Shown piece by piece: positions 26,638-34,973 of a stretch of 64,000 bases of DNA; position 1 is the first letter of the stretch, and each line of letters starts with the position of its first letter. This stretch comes from Actinobacillus capsulatus DSM 19761. Its GTDB lineage: Bacteria; Pseudomonadota; Gammaproteobacteria; Enterobacterales; Pasteurellaceae. The notes beneath the pieces were generated by a model, which did not search any database, was not told the DNA's origin, and worked only from the letters and a program-made list of their open reading frames with translations. The translations under genes and the position numbers were made by a program. The DNA lies in the NCBI RefSeq assembly GCF_000374285.1, contig NZ_KB893932.1, forward strand, positions 1 to 64,000, written 5' to 3'.

Positions 26638-28854
26638 TTGAAAGCAATTATTGACCACTTAGCTCATATCACTCAATTACACGGTTCGCCAGTTGCCAAA
26701 GAGGCGCTTTCAGCGCAAGTGATACGAGAACAAAACCTCAATGTAAATTTTCAGTCCTTAGTAGAAGTTTTACGTTCACATGGATTTGAAAACCAAATTT
26801 CTCGTCGTGACTTAAAAGATATTCCTTCGCTTTCAACCCCGGTATTGGTGGTCTTACAAAATGAAGAAGCGGCGATTGTCACGAAAATTGAAGGTGCAGG
26901 TAAGGATAGAATTTATCATCTGTATCAAAATGGCATCACGCATAGCGTATCCGCTGATTCACTTGCTCAGAATTATTTAGGATATTGTTGGTTTATTAAG
27001 CCTCAAACGGGTAAAGATCAACGTTCCGAATTGCCGGAATACCATATGCCGAAAGCTTGGTTCTGGAAGGTGATTTGGCGTTTCCGCTCTTATTATTATC
27101 AAGTGATCTTAGCAACGTTTATCATCAATTTCTTAGCCTTAGTCAGCTCACTTTATGTGATGAACGTTTATGACCGAGTGATTCCAAATAAAACGTATGA
27201 AACCCTTTGGGCATTAAGTATCGGCGTAGTGCTAGCAATTAGTTTTGAATTGGCGGCTAAATTAATTCGAGGACATCTCACTGACATCGCTGGCAAAAAA
27301 GCCGATTTACTGATAAGTTCAGCTATTTTTAGACGGGTTGTGGGGCTACGTTTAGTCGATAAACCGGCATCTTCCGGCTCCTATGCTAATAACTTACGAG
27401 AATTTGAATCCGTTCGAGAGTTTATGACCAGCGCAAGTTTACTGGTTTTAGTAGACTTACCTTTCGTATTGTTATTTATTTTTGTGATTTTCTTGGTGGG
27501 AGGTTCCTTAGCGCTCGTGCCATTGATCATTATCCCAATCGTGATGATTGTCGGTTTTGCGGTACAACCGAAAATTGCCGAAAACATTAATAAAACCATG
27601 CGCGAAAGTTCACAGCGACAAGGTTTAGTTGTGGAAGTGATTGACGGTATTGAAACCTTAAAAACCAATAATGCGGCAAATTGGGCGCAACAGCGTTGGG
27701 ATTCTTATACGGCAAAGACTGCTGCGACACAGATTAAGGTAAAGGACTTAAGCAATTTTGTAGTGAATTTTTCAACGGCGATGCAGCAACTGAATACGGT
27801 TTTCTTAGTTGTCGTCGGGACTTACCTTATCCATGCGGAGAATGAGACATCTCGTATTACGATGGGTGCATTGATTGCTTCCGTTATTCTTTCCGGCCGA
27901 GCATTGGCGCCATTGTCACAAATTGCCGGACTGGCGACACGTTTCCAACAAGCTCGTCTAGCATTAAAAGGTTTGGATAGTATTATTGAGCGCCCGACCG
28001 AGCGAGATCCGGACCGTAAATATATTACGCTGTCATCGGTACAGGGACATATTCAATTTAACCAAGCACATTTCCAATATTCGGCGCAAGGTAACGATAT
28101 TGTTTCAGGGTTGAATTTACAGATAAAACCGGGTGAAAAAATCGGTATTTTAGGCAGAATCGGAAGCGGCAAAACAACATTACTTAAATTGGCTTCTGGT
28201 TTATACGAACCAAGCAAAGGTAACGTTACATTAGATAATGTGGATTTACGCCAAATTGATCCAAACTTCTTACGTAACCAAATAACACTGTTTAGCCAGT
28301 CACCTCGCTTATTTTTAGGTTCATTACGTGAAAACTTAGATCTGGCTCGTACAGACAATTTCGCCAGTGACCAAGAGCTATTGCTGGCGCTACGTCGTTT
28401 CGGCTTAGATCGCATTATCCAACAGCATCCTCGCGGTTTAGATATGCCTTTAGGTGAAAACGGACAAGGGCTATCCGGTGGTCAAAAGCAATTAGTTGCC
28501 TTAGCACGCTTAACCTTAAAAGATCCAAAAGTTGTTTTGCTTGATGAACCGACCAGCGATCTTGACCAAGGCTCGGAAATGATGGTGTTAAACGCTTTAG
28601 CGAATTGGACGAAAAATCGTACGATGCTGGTAGTTACACATCGTCCGCAAGTATTACGAATTGTTGAACGAGTAATCGTGGTAGAAAATGGCAAAATCAT
28701 ACTAGATGGTCCTCGTGATACTGTGTTAGCAAAATTGCGTGAGAATGAACAAGCAAAAAAACAACAAAATTCGACCGCTAGTACTAAACAAGCAGAACCT
28801 GTAGCAACACAATCTCAAGGAAGTGAAAATAATGAGCAACCAAGAAAAAATTAG
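26638..28854 (+). CDS. Type I secretion ABC transporter with inactive C39-like domain (LapB-like)
   Basis: 738 residues, start TTG at 26638 behind AAAGG. Residues 1-130 resemble a C39 peptidase-like domain but I see no catalytic cysteine near the start, as in RTX exporters that do not cleave a leader. Membrane helices run from about residue 155 (VILATFIINFLALVSSLYVM) to 420. The ATPase domain has Walker A GRIGSGKTT near 508, signature LSGGQKQ near 612 and Walker B VVLLDEPTSDLD near 633. The tail is rich in Gln and Ser/Thr and holds a degenerate USS. It forms an operon with the outer-membrane and adaptor genes. Confidence 0.9.
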   Translation: MKAIIDHLAHITQLHGSPVAKEALSAQVIREQNLNVNFQSLVEVLRSHGFENQISRRDLKDIPSLSTPVLVVLQNEEAAIVTKIEGAGKDRIYHLYQNGITHSVSADSLAQNYLGYCWFIKPQTGKDQRSELPEYHMPKAWFWKVIWRFRSYYYQVILATFIINFLALVSSLYVMNVYDRVIPNKTYETLWALSIGVVLAISFELAAKLIRGHLTDIAGKKADLLISSAIFRRVVGLRLVDKPASSGSYANNLREFESVREFMTSASLLVLVDLPFVLLFIFVIFLVGGSLALVPLIIIPIVMIVGFAVQPKIAENINKTMRESSQRQGLVVEVIDGIETLKTNNAANWAQQRWDSYTAKTAATQIKVKDLSNFVVNFSTAMQQLNTVFLVVVGTYLIHAENETSRITMGALIASVILSGRALAPLSQIAGLATRFQQARLALKGLDSIIERPTERDPDRKYITLSSVQGHIQFNQAHFQYSAQGNDIVSGLNLQIKPGEKIGILGRIGSGKTTLLKLASGLYEPSKGNVTLDNVDLRQIDPNFLRNQITLFSQSPRLFLGSLRENLDLARTDNFASDQELLLALRRFGLDRIIQQHPRGLDMPLGENGQGLSGGQKQLVALARLTLKDPKVVLLDEPTSDLDQGSEMMVLNALANWTKNRTMLVVTHRPQVLRIVERVIVVENGKIILDGPRDTVLAKLRENEQAKKQQNSTASTKQAEPVATQSQGSENNEQPRKN

Positions 28855-30055
28855 CCAAGCGGATCTTGCTTTGATTAACGATCTGAACGCCGCAATGCAA
28901 ACAGAAAAACATCGTGGCATCTTTACAGTGATTATATTGTTCTTCGCTTTTCTGGTGGTCTTCGTAATCTGGGCATATAACAGCCCGCTAGAGGAAGTGA
29001 CACGTGGACAAGGTAGCGTTATCCCAAGTAGCCGAGAACAAATCGTGCAAAGCCTTGATCCCGGTATTATTCGCGAAATGAAAGTAAAAGAAGGCGATAT
29101 TGTCGAAAAAGACCAGATTTTACTTACTTTGGACGATACCCGCAGTTCCGCTATGCTACGAGAAAGTAAAGCAAAGGTGCAAAACTTACAGGCGGTTGCG
29201 ACTCGTTTACAAGCCGAAGCTTACGGTATGCCGCTGAAATTTGATGCCTCTATACCGGCTGAAATTCAAGCTCGAGAAAAAGCAGCTTATCAAGTTCGCT
29301 TACGAGCAATGAGTGATGCAGTAAAAGGACTAACCCATAGCAAAGCATTATTGGACCGTGAAATCGCCCTAACCTCGCCAATGGTTAAAAGAGGGGTAAT
29401 GTCTGAAGTTGAACTCCTTCGAACCAAACGCCAATCAGCCGATCTGGCTCAACAAATTGCTGAGCGTAAGAATCGCTATGCGGCTGAAGCAAATGAAGAG
29501 TTAGTTCGTACGGAATCAGAACTCGCCCAAGCAAAAGAAACGCTTGCGATGTATGCGGATCCGGTGGAACGTTCACAAATTAAAGCGCCACTGCGTGGTA
29601 TTGTGAAAAATATTAAAATTAATACGGTCGGCGGTGTAGTTCAAGCCGGACAAGATATTTTGGAAATTGTGCCGCTAGATGAAAAATTGTTAGTACAAGC
29701 CTATATTAGCCCGAAAGATGTCGCCTTTATACGCAACGGGCAGCCTGCATTGGTTAAAATTAGCGCCTATGATTATGCAATTTATGGCGGACTTGAAGGA
29801 AAAGTGACAATCATCAGCCCAGATACGCTACAAGATGACCGTACACAGAATACGTTAAAATTAAATCCGGAAGAATCTTACTATCGTATTTTAATCGAAA
29901 CCAACGAAAGTAAAATCTTCGATAAAAATGGCAATCCGCTTGAGATTACACCGGGGATGACCGCCACGGTTGATATCCGAACCGGTGAAAAAACGATCTT
30001 CCAATATCTCATCAAACCGATTACGCGTATGAAGCAAGCAATGCAAGAGCGCTAA
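28832..30055 (+). CDS. HlyD-family membrane fusion protein (LapC-like)
   Basis: 407 residues from ATG 28832, behind AAGGAAG, overlapping the ABC gene by 23 bases. One membrane helix near residues 27-48 (IFTVIILFFAFLVVFVIWAY) is followed by the lipoyl-like half (VIPSSREQIVQSLDPGIIRE), a long coiled-coil hairpin and the second lipoyl half (SQIKAPLRGIVKNIKINTVG). It should bridge the ABC transporter and the TolC-like channel. A strong terminator follows at 30073-30102, so the operon is exactly these three genes, with no substrate. Confidence 0.9.
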   Translation: MSNQEKISQADLALINDLNAAMQTEKHRGIFTVIILFFAFLVVFVIWAYNSPLEEVTRGQGSVIPSSREQIVQSLDPGIIREMKVKEGDIVEKDQILLTLDDTRSSAMLRESKAKVQNLQAVATRLQAEAYGMPLKFDASIPAEIQAREKAAYQVRLRAMSDAVKGLTHSKALLDREIALTSPMVKRGVMSEVELLRTKRQSADLAQQIAERKNRYAAEANEELVRTESELAQAKETLAMYADPVERSQIKAPLRGIVKNIKINTVGGVVQAGQDILEIVPLDEKLLVQAYISPKDVAFIRNGQPALVKISAYDYAIYGGLEGKVTIISPDTLQDDRTQNTLKLNPEESYYRILIETNESKIFDKNGNPLEITPGMTATVDIRTGEKTIFQYLIKPITRMKQAMQER

Positions 30056-30072
30056 ATCATCATCATTTTTAT

Positions 30073-30102
30073 AAGGTTGTCTGATCTTCAGACAACCTTT
30101 TT
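30073..30102 (+). terminator. Terminator of the type I secretion operon
   Basis: AAGGTTGTCTGA pairs with TCAGACAACCTT around a TCT loop and is followed by a T-run. Eighteen bases after the HlyD-like stop. Confidence 0.9.
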
Positions 30103-30213
30103 TGTCACAAAAATTTACAATCCGTTATCCGCTTTATTTTTCCATCACTTAGCAAATTGCAACCCCTTCCCTGCAAATTTTTCGATTTTATTTTCAAAAA
30201 AAATAACTAAAAT

Positions 30214-30229
30214 ACACAACATATTGTGC
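30214..30229. promoter_or_regulatory. NrdR box 1 upstream of nrdG-nrdD
   Basis: ACACAACATATTGTGC matches the NrdR consensus ACACWATATWTTGTGT at 14 of 16 positions. Its start is 32 bases from box 2, three helical turns, the spacing that lets an NrdR oligomer bind both. Confidence 0.85.
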
Positions 30230-30245
30230 CAGAGACAAAAAAATA

Positions 30246-30261
30246 ACACAATATATAGCAA
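30246..30261. promoter_or_regulatory. NrdR box 2 upstream of nrdG-nrdD
   Basis: ACACAATATATAGCAA matches the NrdR consensus at 13 of 16 positions, with the core intact and the 3' end weaker. It ends 14 bases before the nrdG start, so bound NrdR would block the promoter and ribosome-site region. Confidence 0.8.
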
Positions 30262-30275
30262 CAATTTTATAACAA

Positions 30276-30743
30276 ATGAAAAACCTCAGATTCTGCTTGG
30301 AACGAATTGTTTGGCAAGAAGTGCCGCGTGAAACCTCACTCGCCTTCTTAATCACTGGCTGCCCGTTAGGCTGTAAAGGCTGTCATAGTACAGAAAGCTG
30401 GAAGGTTGGAAGCGGTCAAATCTTGACGAAAAATTATCTCGCCGAGCAATTAAATAAATACCAAGGCTTAGTCAGCTGCGTACTTTTTATGGGTGGAGAA
30501 TGGCTGCCTGAACAACTTATTCCGCTACTGAGTTACTGCAAACAAAGAGGGCTACAGACTTGCCTTTATACTGGGCTTGAACGAGATGAGCTTTCCGCAG
30601 AGTTACTTTCGCAATTAACCTACCTAAAAACAGGGCGTTGGATTGCAGAAAGAGGCGGTTTAGACAGCCTTACCACCAATCAACGTTTTATTGATTTACG
30701 CACCGGTGAAAATCTCAATCACTTATTTAGCAAGGGAGTTTAA
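30276..30743 (+). CDS. nrdG: Anaerobic ribonucleotide reductase activating enzyme (radical SAM, NrdG3-like)
   Basis: A 155-residue radical-SAM activase that puts the glycyl radical on NrdD. The cluster-binding motif CX3CX2C is in TGCPLGCKGCHSTESW. FMGGEWLPEQLIPLLSYCKQ fits the short NrdG fold. It precedes nrdD, the reverse of E. coli nrdD-nrdG, and looks like the NrdG3 group that pairs with the Bdellovibrio-type NrdD. Four bases separate it from nrdD. Confidence 0.9.
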   Translation: MKNLRFCLERIVWQEVPRETSLAFLITGCPLGCKGCHSTESWKVGSGQILTKNYLAEQLNKYQGLVSCVLFMGGEWLPEQLIPLLSYCKQRGLQTCLYTGLERDELSAELLSQLTYLKTGRWIAERGGLDSLTTNQRFIDLRTGENLNHLFSKGV

Positions 30744-30747
30744 TTAC

Positions 30748-32529
30748 ATGATTCGCTTACAACCTAATCAACTTGAAGGCAAGCTAGGCTTTATCGATCA
30801 TTATCTGCACGCCAAAAACGCAGCGGACGGTTCCAAAATGGACGCAAATGCCAATGTTACTCAAAAAAACATCGCCACTATGGAAAACGAAATGATGAAA
30901 GACTTCTTTGTGCAAATTAATCGTGCCAAAGTCAGTCGTAAAATTACCGAATTATTTGATGAAGAGCTTGCCGGTGAATACCTACGCCAAATTGAAGCGC
31001 ACGAAATTTACGTACACGATGAAACCAGCCTCAAGCCTTATTGCGTATCAGTTACGATGTATCCTTTCTTACGTGACGGACTCACCAAATTGGGTGGCGA
31101 ATCTAAAGCACCGAAACACCTTGCGTCATTCTGTGGCTCGTTTGTGAATTTTGTATTTGCGGTCAGCTCACAATTTGCTGGTGCGGTTGCCACCGTTGAG
31201 TTTCTCACTTATTTTGACTATTTTGCCCGTAAAGATTTTGGCGATAACTACCTTGAAACCCACCGTAGCGAAATCGAAAACTACCTACAACAAGTGATTT
31301 ACAGTATTAACCAACCGGCTGCCGCACGCGGTTACCAAAGCGTGTTTTGGAATATTTCACTGTATGACAAACACTATTTTGATGCGATGTTCGGTAATTT
31401 TGTGTTCCCTGATTTTGAACGCCCGAATTGGGAAACAACCGCCGCGCTACAAATTTTCTTTATGAAATGGTTTAACCAAGAACGTACTAAAGCGATTTTA
31501 ACTTTCCCGGTGGTCACAGCTGCAATGCTGACTGAAAACGGCAAATGCAAAGACAATGAATTTGCCGAGCAAATGGCGGAAGAGTTGTCACAGGGTAATT
31601 CATTTTTTATCTATCAATCTGATAACCCTGATTCACTTGCTTCTTGCTGCCGTTTACGTAATGAAATCTCGGATCACACCTTCTCTTATTCATTAGGTGC
31701 TGGCGGCGTGGCGACCGGTTCGATTAACGTCATTACCATCAATATGAACCGTTTAGTGCAAGATGGACGCAATTTAGAAGAAGAAGTTGGCAAAATTCAT
31801 AAATATCAATACGCTTATCGTAAATTAATGGAAGAATATTTAGCCGCCGGAATGTTACCGGTTTATGACGCTGGATTTATTTCTTTGGATAAGCAATTCC
31901 TCACGATTGGTATTAATGGAATGGCGGAGGCTGCCGAATCACAGGGATTAACTGTCGGTTATAACCCAGAGTATATGCAATTTGTACAAAGCCGTTTAAA
32001 AGTGATTTTTGAAGCAAATCAAACCGCGTCCAAAAAATATGGCGTGAAATTCAATACCGAATTTGTACCGGCGGAAAATCTTGGCGTGAAAAATGCAAAA
32101 TGGGATAAACAAGACGGCTATTTTGTGCCTCGTGACTGCTACAACTCCTATTTCTATGTGGTGGAAGATGAAAATACTAATGCTTTGGATAAATTCTTGC
32201 TCCACGGAAAAGAGCTAATTGAGTGGTTAGATGGTGGCTCAGCACTTCACCTTAATTTAGATGAAGCATTAACCCAAACTGGCTACCGCTCGTTACTTGA
32301 TATTGCAGCTAAAACCGGTTGTAACTATTTCTGTATTAACGTGAAAATCACGATTTGTAATGAATGTGCACATATTGATAAACGCACCTTATGCAGTTGT
32401 TCAAAATGCGGTTCGCAAAATATTGATTACGGCACACGAGTGATCGGCTACTTAAAACGTGTATCCGCTTTCAGCTCCGCCCGCCAAAAAGAACATAGCT
32501 TGCGTTTTTATCATAGAGAAGCGGCGTAA
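30748..32529 (+). CDS. nrdD: Anaerobic (class III) ribonucleoside-triphosphate reductase, without ATP cone
   Basis: 593 residues from ATG 30748, preceded by AAGGGAG; an earlier in-frame start at 30691 lies within nrdG. It reduces NTPs to dNTPs without oxygen. Likely catalytic cysteines are in LKPYCVSVTMYPF and SLASCCRLRNE. Near the C terminus is a zinc ribbon (CNEC and CSKC) and then the glycyl-radical loop TRVIGYLKR, with glycine at about residue 567. E. coli NrdD is over 100 residues longer, with an N-terminal ATP cone; that domain is missing, so activity control by ATP/dATP must differ. It resembles the variant class III family first noted in Bdellovibrio. Confidence 0.92.
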   Translation: MIRLQPNQLEGKLGFIDHYLHAKNAADGSKMDANANVTQKNIATMENEMMKDFFVQINRAKVSRKITELFDEELAGEYLRQIEAHEIYVHDETSLKPYCVSVTMYPFLRDGLTKLGGESKAPKHLASFCGSFVNFVFAVSSQFAGAVATVEFLTYFDYFARKDFGDNYLETHRSEIENYLQQVIYSINQPAAARGYQSVFWNISLYDKHYFDAMFGNFVFPDFERPNWETTAALQIFFMKWFNQERTKAILTFPVVTAAMLTENGKCKDNEFAEQMAEELSQGNSFFIYQSDNPDSLASCCRLRNEISDHTFSYSLGAGGVATGSINVITINMNRLVQDGRNLEEEVGKIHKYQYAYRKLMEEYLAAGMLPVYDAGFISLDKQFLTIGINGMAEAAESQGLTVGYNPEYMQFVQSRLKVIFEANQTASKKYGVKFNTEFVPAENLGVKNAKWDKQDGYFVPRDCYNSYFYVVEDENTNALDKFLLHGKELIEWLDGGSALHLNLDEALTQTGYRSLLDIAAKTGCNYFCINVKITICNECAHIDKRTLCSCSKCGSQNIDYGTRVIGYLKRVSAFSSARQKEHSLRFYHREAA

Positions 32530-32556
32530 TTTAATTTTAATCAAGGAGAGTAAACT

Positions 32557-32925
32557 ATGAAATATTGGCTTGTTGGTGCATCTTGGGGTGGAATTGAACA
32601 TCAGGATGAAACTTTTATTGAAAATGGTTATTGGATGCTTGGTTGGAAAAAAGATCAGCAGCCTTCACAATTTGCTAAAGGCGATACCATCAAAAAAGGA
32701 GATCGCATAGCAATAAAAAAAATGAATGGTAAAGGAGCAAAAGATATTCGGATTTGTCATTTGGGTATCGTAAAAGGTGTTGTCCATGACTCAGGAAAAA
32801 TCATTTGTATTGTTGATTGGGTTGCGACTAATCTAAATAGAAATGTAGAAAGTAAAGGTTGCTTTGCATCCATTCACGGACCATATGACAAGAATGAATG
32901 GATTCAAGAAATATTTTGTATCTAA
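32557..32925 (+). CDS. Small protein of unknown function, PUA/EVE-like
   Basis: 122 residues behind a strong AAGGAGA site, 27 bases after nrdD and so possibly co-transcribed. The start KYWLVGASWGG, then ENGYWMLGWKKD, GDRIAIKKMNGKG, HLGIVKGVVHDSGKIICIVD and GPYDKNEWIQEIF are reminiscent of PUA/EVE-like folds found at the N terminus of some modified-base-sensing proteins. The likeness is my impression from pattern only. No partner nuclease or GTPase is next to it. I do not recognise the gene. Confidence 0.65.
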   Translation: MKYWLVGASWGGIEHQDETFIENGYWMLGWKKDQQPSQFAKGDTIKKGDRIAIKKMNGKGAKDIRICHLGIVKGVVHDSGKIICIVDWVATNLNRNVESKGCFASIHGPYDKNEWIQEIFCI

Positions 32926-32938
32926 TCCGTATGGGCAT

Positions 32939-32993
32939 CAAGCGGTTTAATTTCTCTCAATTTTTGCAAAAATTTGAAAGAATTTAACCGCTT
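32939..32993. terminator. Imperfect inverted USS pair after the nrdGD cluster
   Basis: AAGCGGTTTAATTT and GAATTTAACCGCTT face each other around a TTTTTGCAAAAA centre, the extended USS flank. One bulge interrupts the stem. It follows the small gene by 14 bases and probably ends its transcript. Confidence 0.55.
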
Positions 32994-33073
32994 ATTTTTA
33001 CCCTCATCCATCTGTGGGAAAGAGTATTTGTCATTAAGAAGTTAAGTTAATTAGAAAAGCAATCAAGAAAAAA

Positions 33074-33679
33074 TTATCGTGCTTTTGTAAGCTGATTCAT
33101 TCTCACATCAAACACATCCATTCCACCGGCAAGGGCAGCTTGGATACCAAGATCGGCATCTTCAAATACAAGGCAGTATTTCGGCTCTACGCCTAAACGC
33201 TCAGCACATAATAAAAAGGTTTCAGGTGATGGCTTATGTTGTTTGACATCATCGGCATCAACAATCGTGTTGAAATACGGACGAAGATTAAACTTATCGA
33301 GTAATTTATACGCCTGAACACGGTGCGCCCCCGTGCCAACGGCTAATGGCTTTTTGCCTGAATAATGTTGGATAATCTCAAAGGCCGGTAACAGAGAGGA
33401 ATATTCATAAGTAAGCTCCATCGCAATTTTACGCTTCATTTGTACCACTTCTTCTAGCAATTCCATCGGCATATTTGCTCGTTGCATAATTTCACGCCCG
33501 ATAGTGTAAGTGGTTGCACCGCCTAGCTCGTACATTACCGAGCTATCCACTTGATAGCCAAAATATTCACCGGTAATCTCCCACGCTTTTGCGTGGCTTG
33601 GCATCGTATCAATAATGGTTCCATCCATATCAAAAATTAATGCTTGATATTGATCTAAAGTTTCCGTACTGACTAACAT
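33074..33679 (-). CDS. yqaB: HAD-family phosphatase (YqaB-like)
   Basis: A 201-residue HAD-IA phosphatase close to E. coli YqaB, which acts on fructose 1-phosphate and 6-phosphogluconate in vitro. Motif I is IFDMDGTIIDTMPSHAKAW, motif II is AVGTGAHR, the lysine is in KQHKPSPET, and motif IV is LVFEDADLGIQAA. Twenty bases after rdgC on the same strand, so likely one transcript. The substrate in this organism is not shown by the sequence. Confidence 0.85.
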   Translation of the reverse strand: MLVSTETLDQYQALIFDMDGTIIDTMPSHAKAWEITGEYFGYQVDSSVMYELGGATTYTIGREIMQRANMPMELLEEVVQMKRKIAMELTYEYSSLLPAFEIIQHYSGKKPLAVGTGAHRVQAYKLLDKFNLRPYFNTIVDADDVKQHKPSPETFLLCAERLGVEPKYCLVFEDADLGIQAALAGGMDVFDVRMNQLTKAR

Positions 33680-33699
33680 AACGCCCTCCCTAAATATGC

Positions 33700-34608
33700 C
33701 TAGATACGTTCTTTAATGCCGCCAAATTCCTCAATCATTTTTTGAGTAAATAATTTGAGTTCTTCAGTCATTAACAAGAAATCCGCATCGAAACGTTGAG
33801 CAATATCTTCTTTTAAAATATCGTCATTCTTCTCACGCACTTCATCGGCAAATTTAACACGGGAAAGGGCTGCATCTTCATTCAATACACACGAGAAATG
33901 GTTCTCCCAATCAATTGCAAGTTTTGTAACAAATTTGCCCGCTTGTAAGTGTTGAGCGATCTCCTCGCTTTCTAGATCTTGGCGTTTGCAACGGATTACG
34001 CTGTCTGTGTCAAACGATTTCAGCTCAGCTTCTTCTAATAAATTCAACCAATTCGGCGTATGTCCTTTGGCAATCCAGTTCGTCATCACTTCACTCGGCA
34101 ATAAAGCAAATGAAATTGGCACAACAGGTAGCGATCCTAATGTTTTACGCAATAATGCGAGCGTATCTTCCGCTCGTTTGCTTGAACCGGCATCAACATA
34201 AACTAGCTGGGCATCTAAATCCAACCAAATTGCGGTAAGTTGATGTTTACTAAATGCTCGAGGCAACAACATTGCCACCACATCATCTTTGATAGCCTGT
34301 TTTTCGGTTTTCTTGAGCTTACGGGCTTCTTTTTCTTCTAAAACGGCTATACGTTCTTCCGTTTCTTTTTTAACCACATTCGCCGGTAACAATTTATCTT
34401 CTTTATGTGAAACTAATAGAAACTGTTTGCCCTGTGAAAAATGTAATAATTCCGACCCGGAAAGCGGACTCGCCCAACCGAATTTACTCATATCGCTTTG
34501 TGAACAAGGGCTAAATTTAGTTTGTTGAAGTTGCTTCTCCAAAGAATGACTTTCCAACGAAAGCGGCGAAGTCAGGCGATAAATCATGACATTTTTGAAC
34601 CAGAACAT
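33700..34608 (-). CDS. rdgC: Recombination-associated protein RdgC
   Basis: A ring-shaped double-stranded-DNA-binding protein that restrains RecA. 302 residues, the family norm. Diagnostic stretches are MFWFKNVMIYRL at the N terminus, GWASPLSGSELLHF, RKLKKTEKQAIKDDV, LLPRAFSKHQLTAIWLD and the C-terminal FDADFLLMTEELKLF. The gene is led by ATG 34608 and followed by the YqaB-like gene. Confidence 0.97.
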   Translation of the reverse strand: MFWFKNVMIYRLTSPLSLESHSLEKQLQQTKFSPCSQSDMSKFGWASPLSGSELLHFSQGKQFLLVSHKEDKLLPANVVKKETEERIAVLEEKEARKLKKTEKQAIKDDVVAMLLPRAFSKHQLTAIWLDLDAQLVYVDAGSSKRAEDTLALLRKTLGSLPVVPISFALLPSEVMTNWIAKGHTPNWLNLLEEAELKSFDTDSVIRCKRQDLESEEIAQHLQAGKFVTKLAIDWENHFSCVLNEDAALSRVKFADEVREKNDDILKEDIAQRFDADFLLMTEELKLFTQKMIEEFGGIKERI

Positions 34609-34760
34609 TTTTATGATCCTTTTAGGGTGTTAGAATGGGTAAAATTCTAACAGATTTCTCCTTTAGGCTCTAATCAAATCTCCTTTCCCCTTTTTCTAAA
34701 GAAAGGGAGCTTGAGGGAAATTGTGATCTATCCCCTATTTTCCGCCGAAGCGGTTGCATA

Positions 34761-34830
34761 AACTTTTGAAGGCAACTTTTCGTGTTTGAGTTTGCTTGCA
34801 AACGAGTTTGAAAAGTTCGCCTCAAAAGTT
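34761..34830. repeat. Large interrupted palindrome
   Basis: AACTTTTGA-AGGC-AACTTTTC (34761-34781) faces GAAAAGTT-CGCC-TCAAAAGTT (34810-34830). The inner part adds GTTTGAGTTTGC facing GCAAACGAGTTTG. As RNA it would make a long stem in either direction. No T-run follows, so it is probably not a terminator. Confidence 0.7.
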
Positions 34831-34900
34831 AGCAATGTTAGCAATAAGCGTAGGGAGAAGGAAAATCTGGGGTCGCCTTTCTTCAGTTACTTTTTGAGGG

Positions 34901-34930
34901 TTACTTTCTTTGGTGAAGCAAAGAAAGTGA
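34901..34930. repeat. Hairpin repeat TTACTTTCTTTG / CAAAGAAAGTGA
   Basis: A 12-bp stem with one G-T-type mismatch around GTGAAG, 43 bases before the proC start. It will form in the proC leader and could affect its translation or end read-through from upstream. Confidence 0.6.
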
Positions 34931-34973
34931 CAAAAAACAGATAAATTTATTAACATCAGCTGGAAAAATAATA

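Larger units (their letters stand above)
34609..34973. other. Repeat-rich intergenic region between rdgC and proC
   Basis: 365 bases holding three potential hairpins and no open frame of note. First is a short CCCTTTTTCTAAAGAAAGGG stem (34687-34706). The others are listed separately at 34761-34830 and 34901-34930. The composition, with CGCC/GGCG stretches and mirrored AACTTTT blocks, differs from neighbouring DNA and looks like a dispersed intergenic repeat element. rdgC and proC promoters must also be here. Confidence 0.6.

Noticed and set aside
34761-34830. Palindrome between rdgC and proC as a terminator or tRNA-like element
   Set aside because: No T-run follows on either strand, and no cloverleaf or TTCGAA loop is present.
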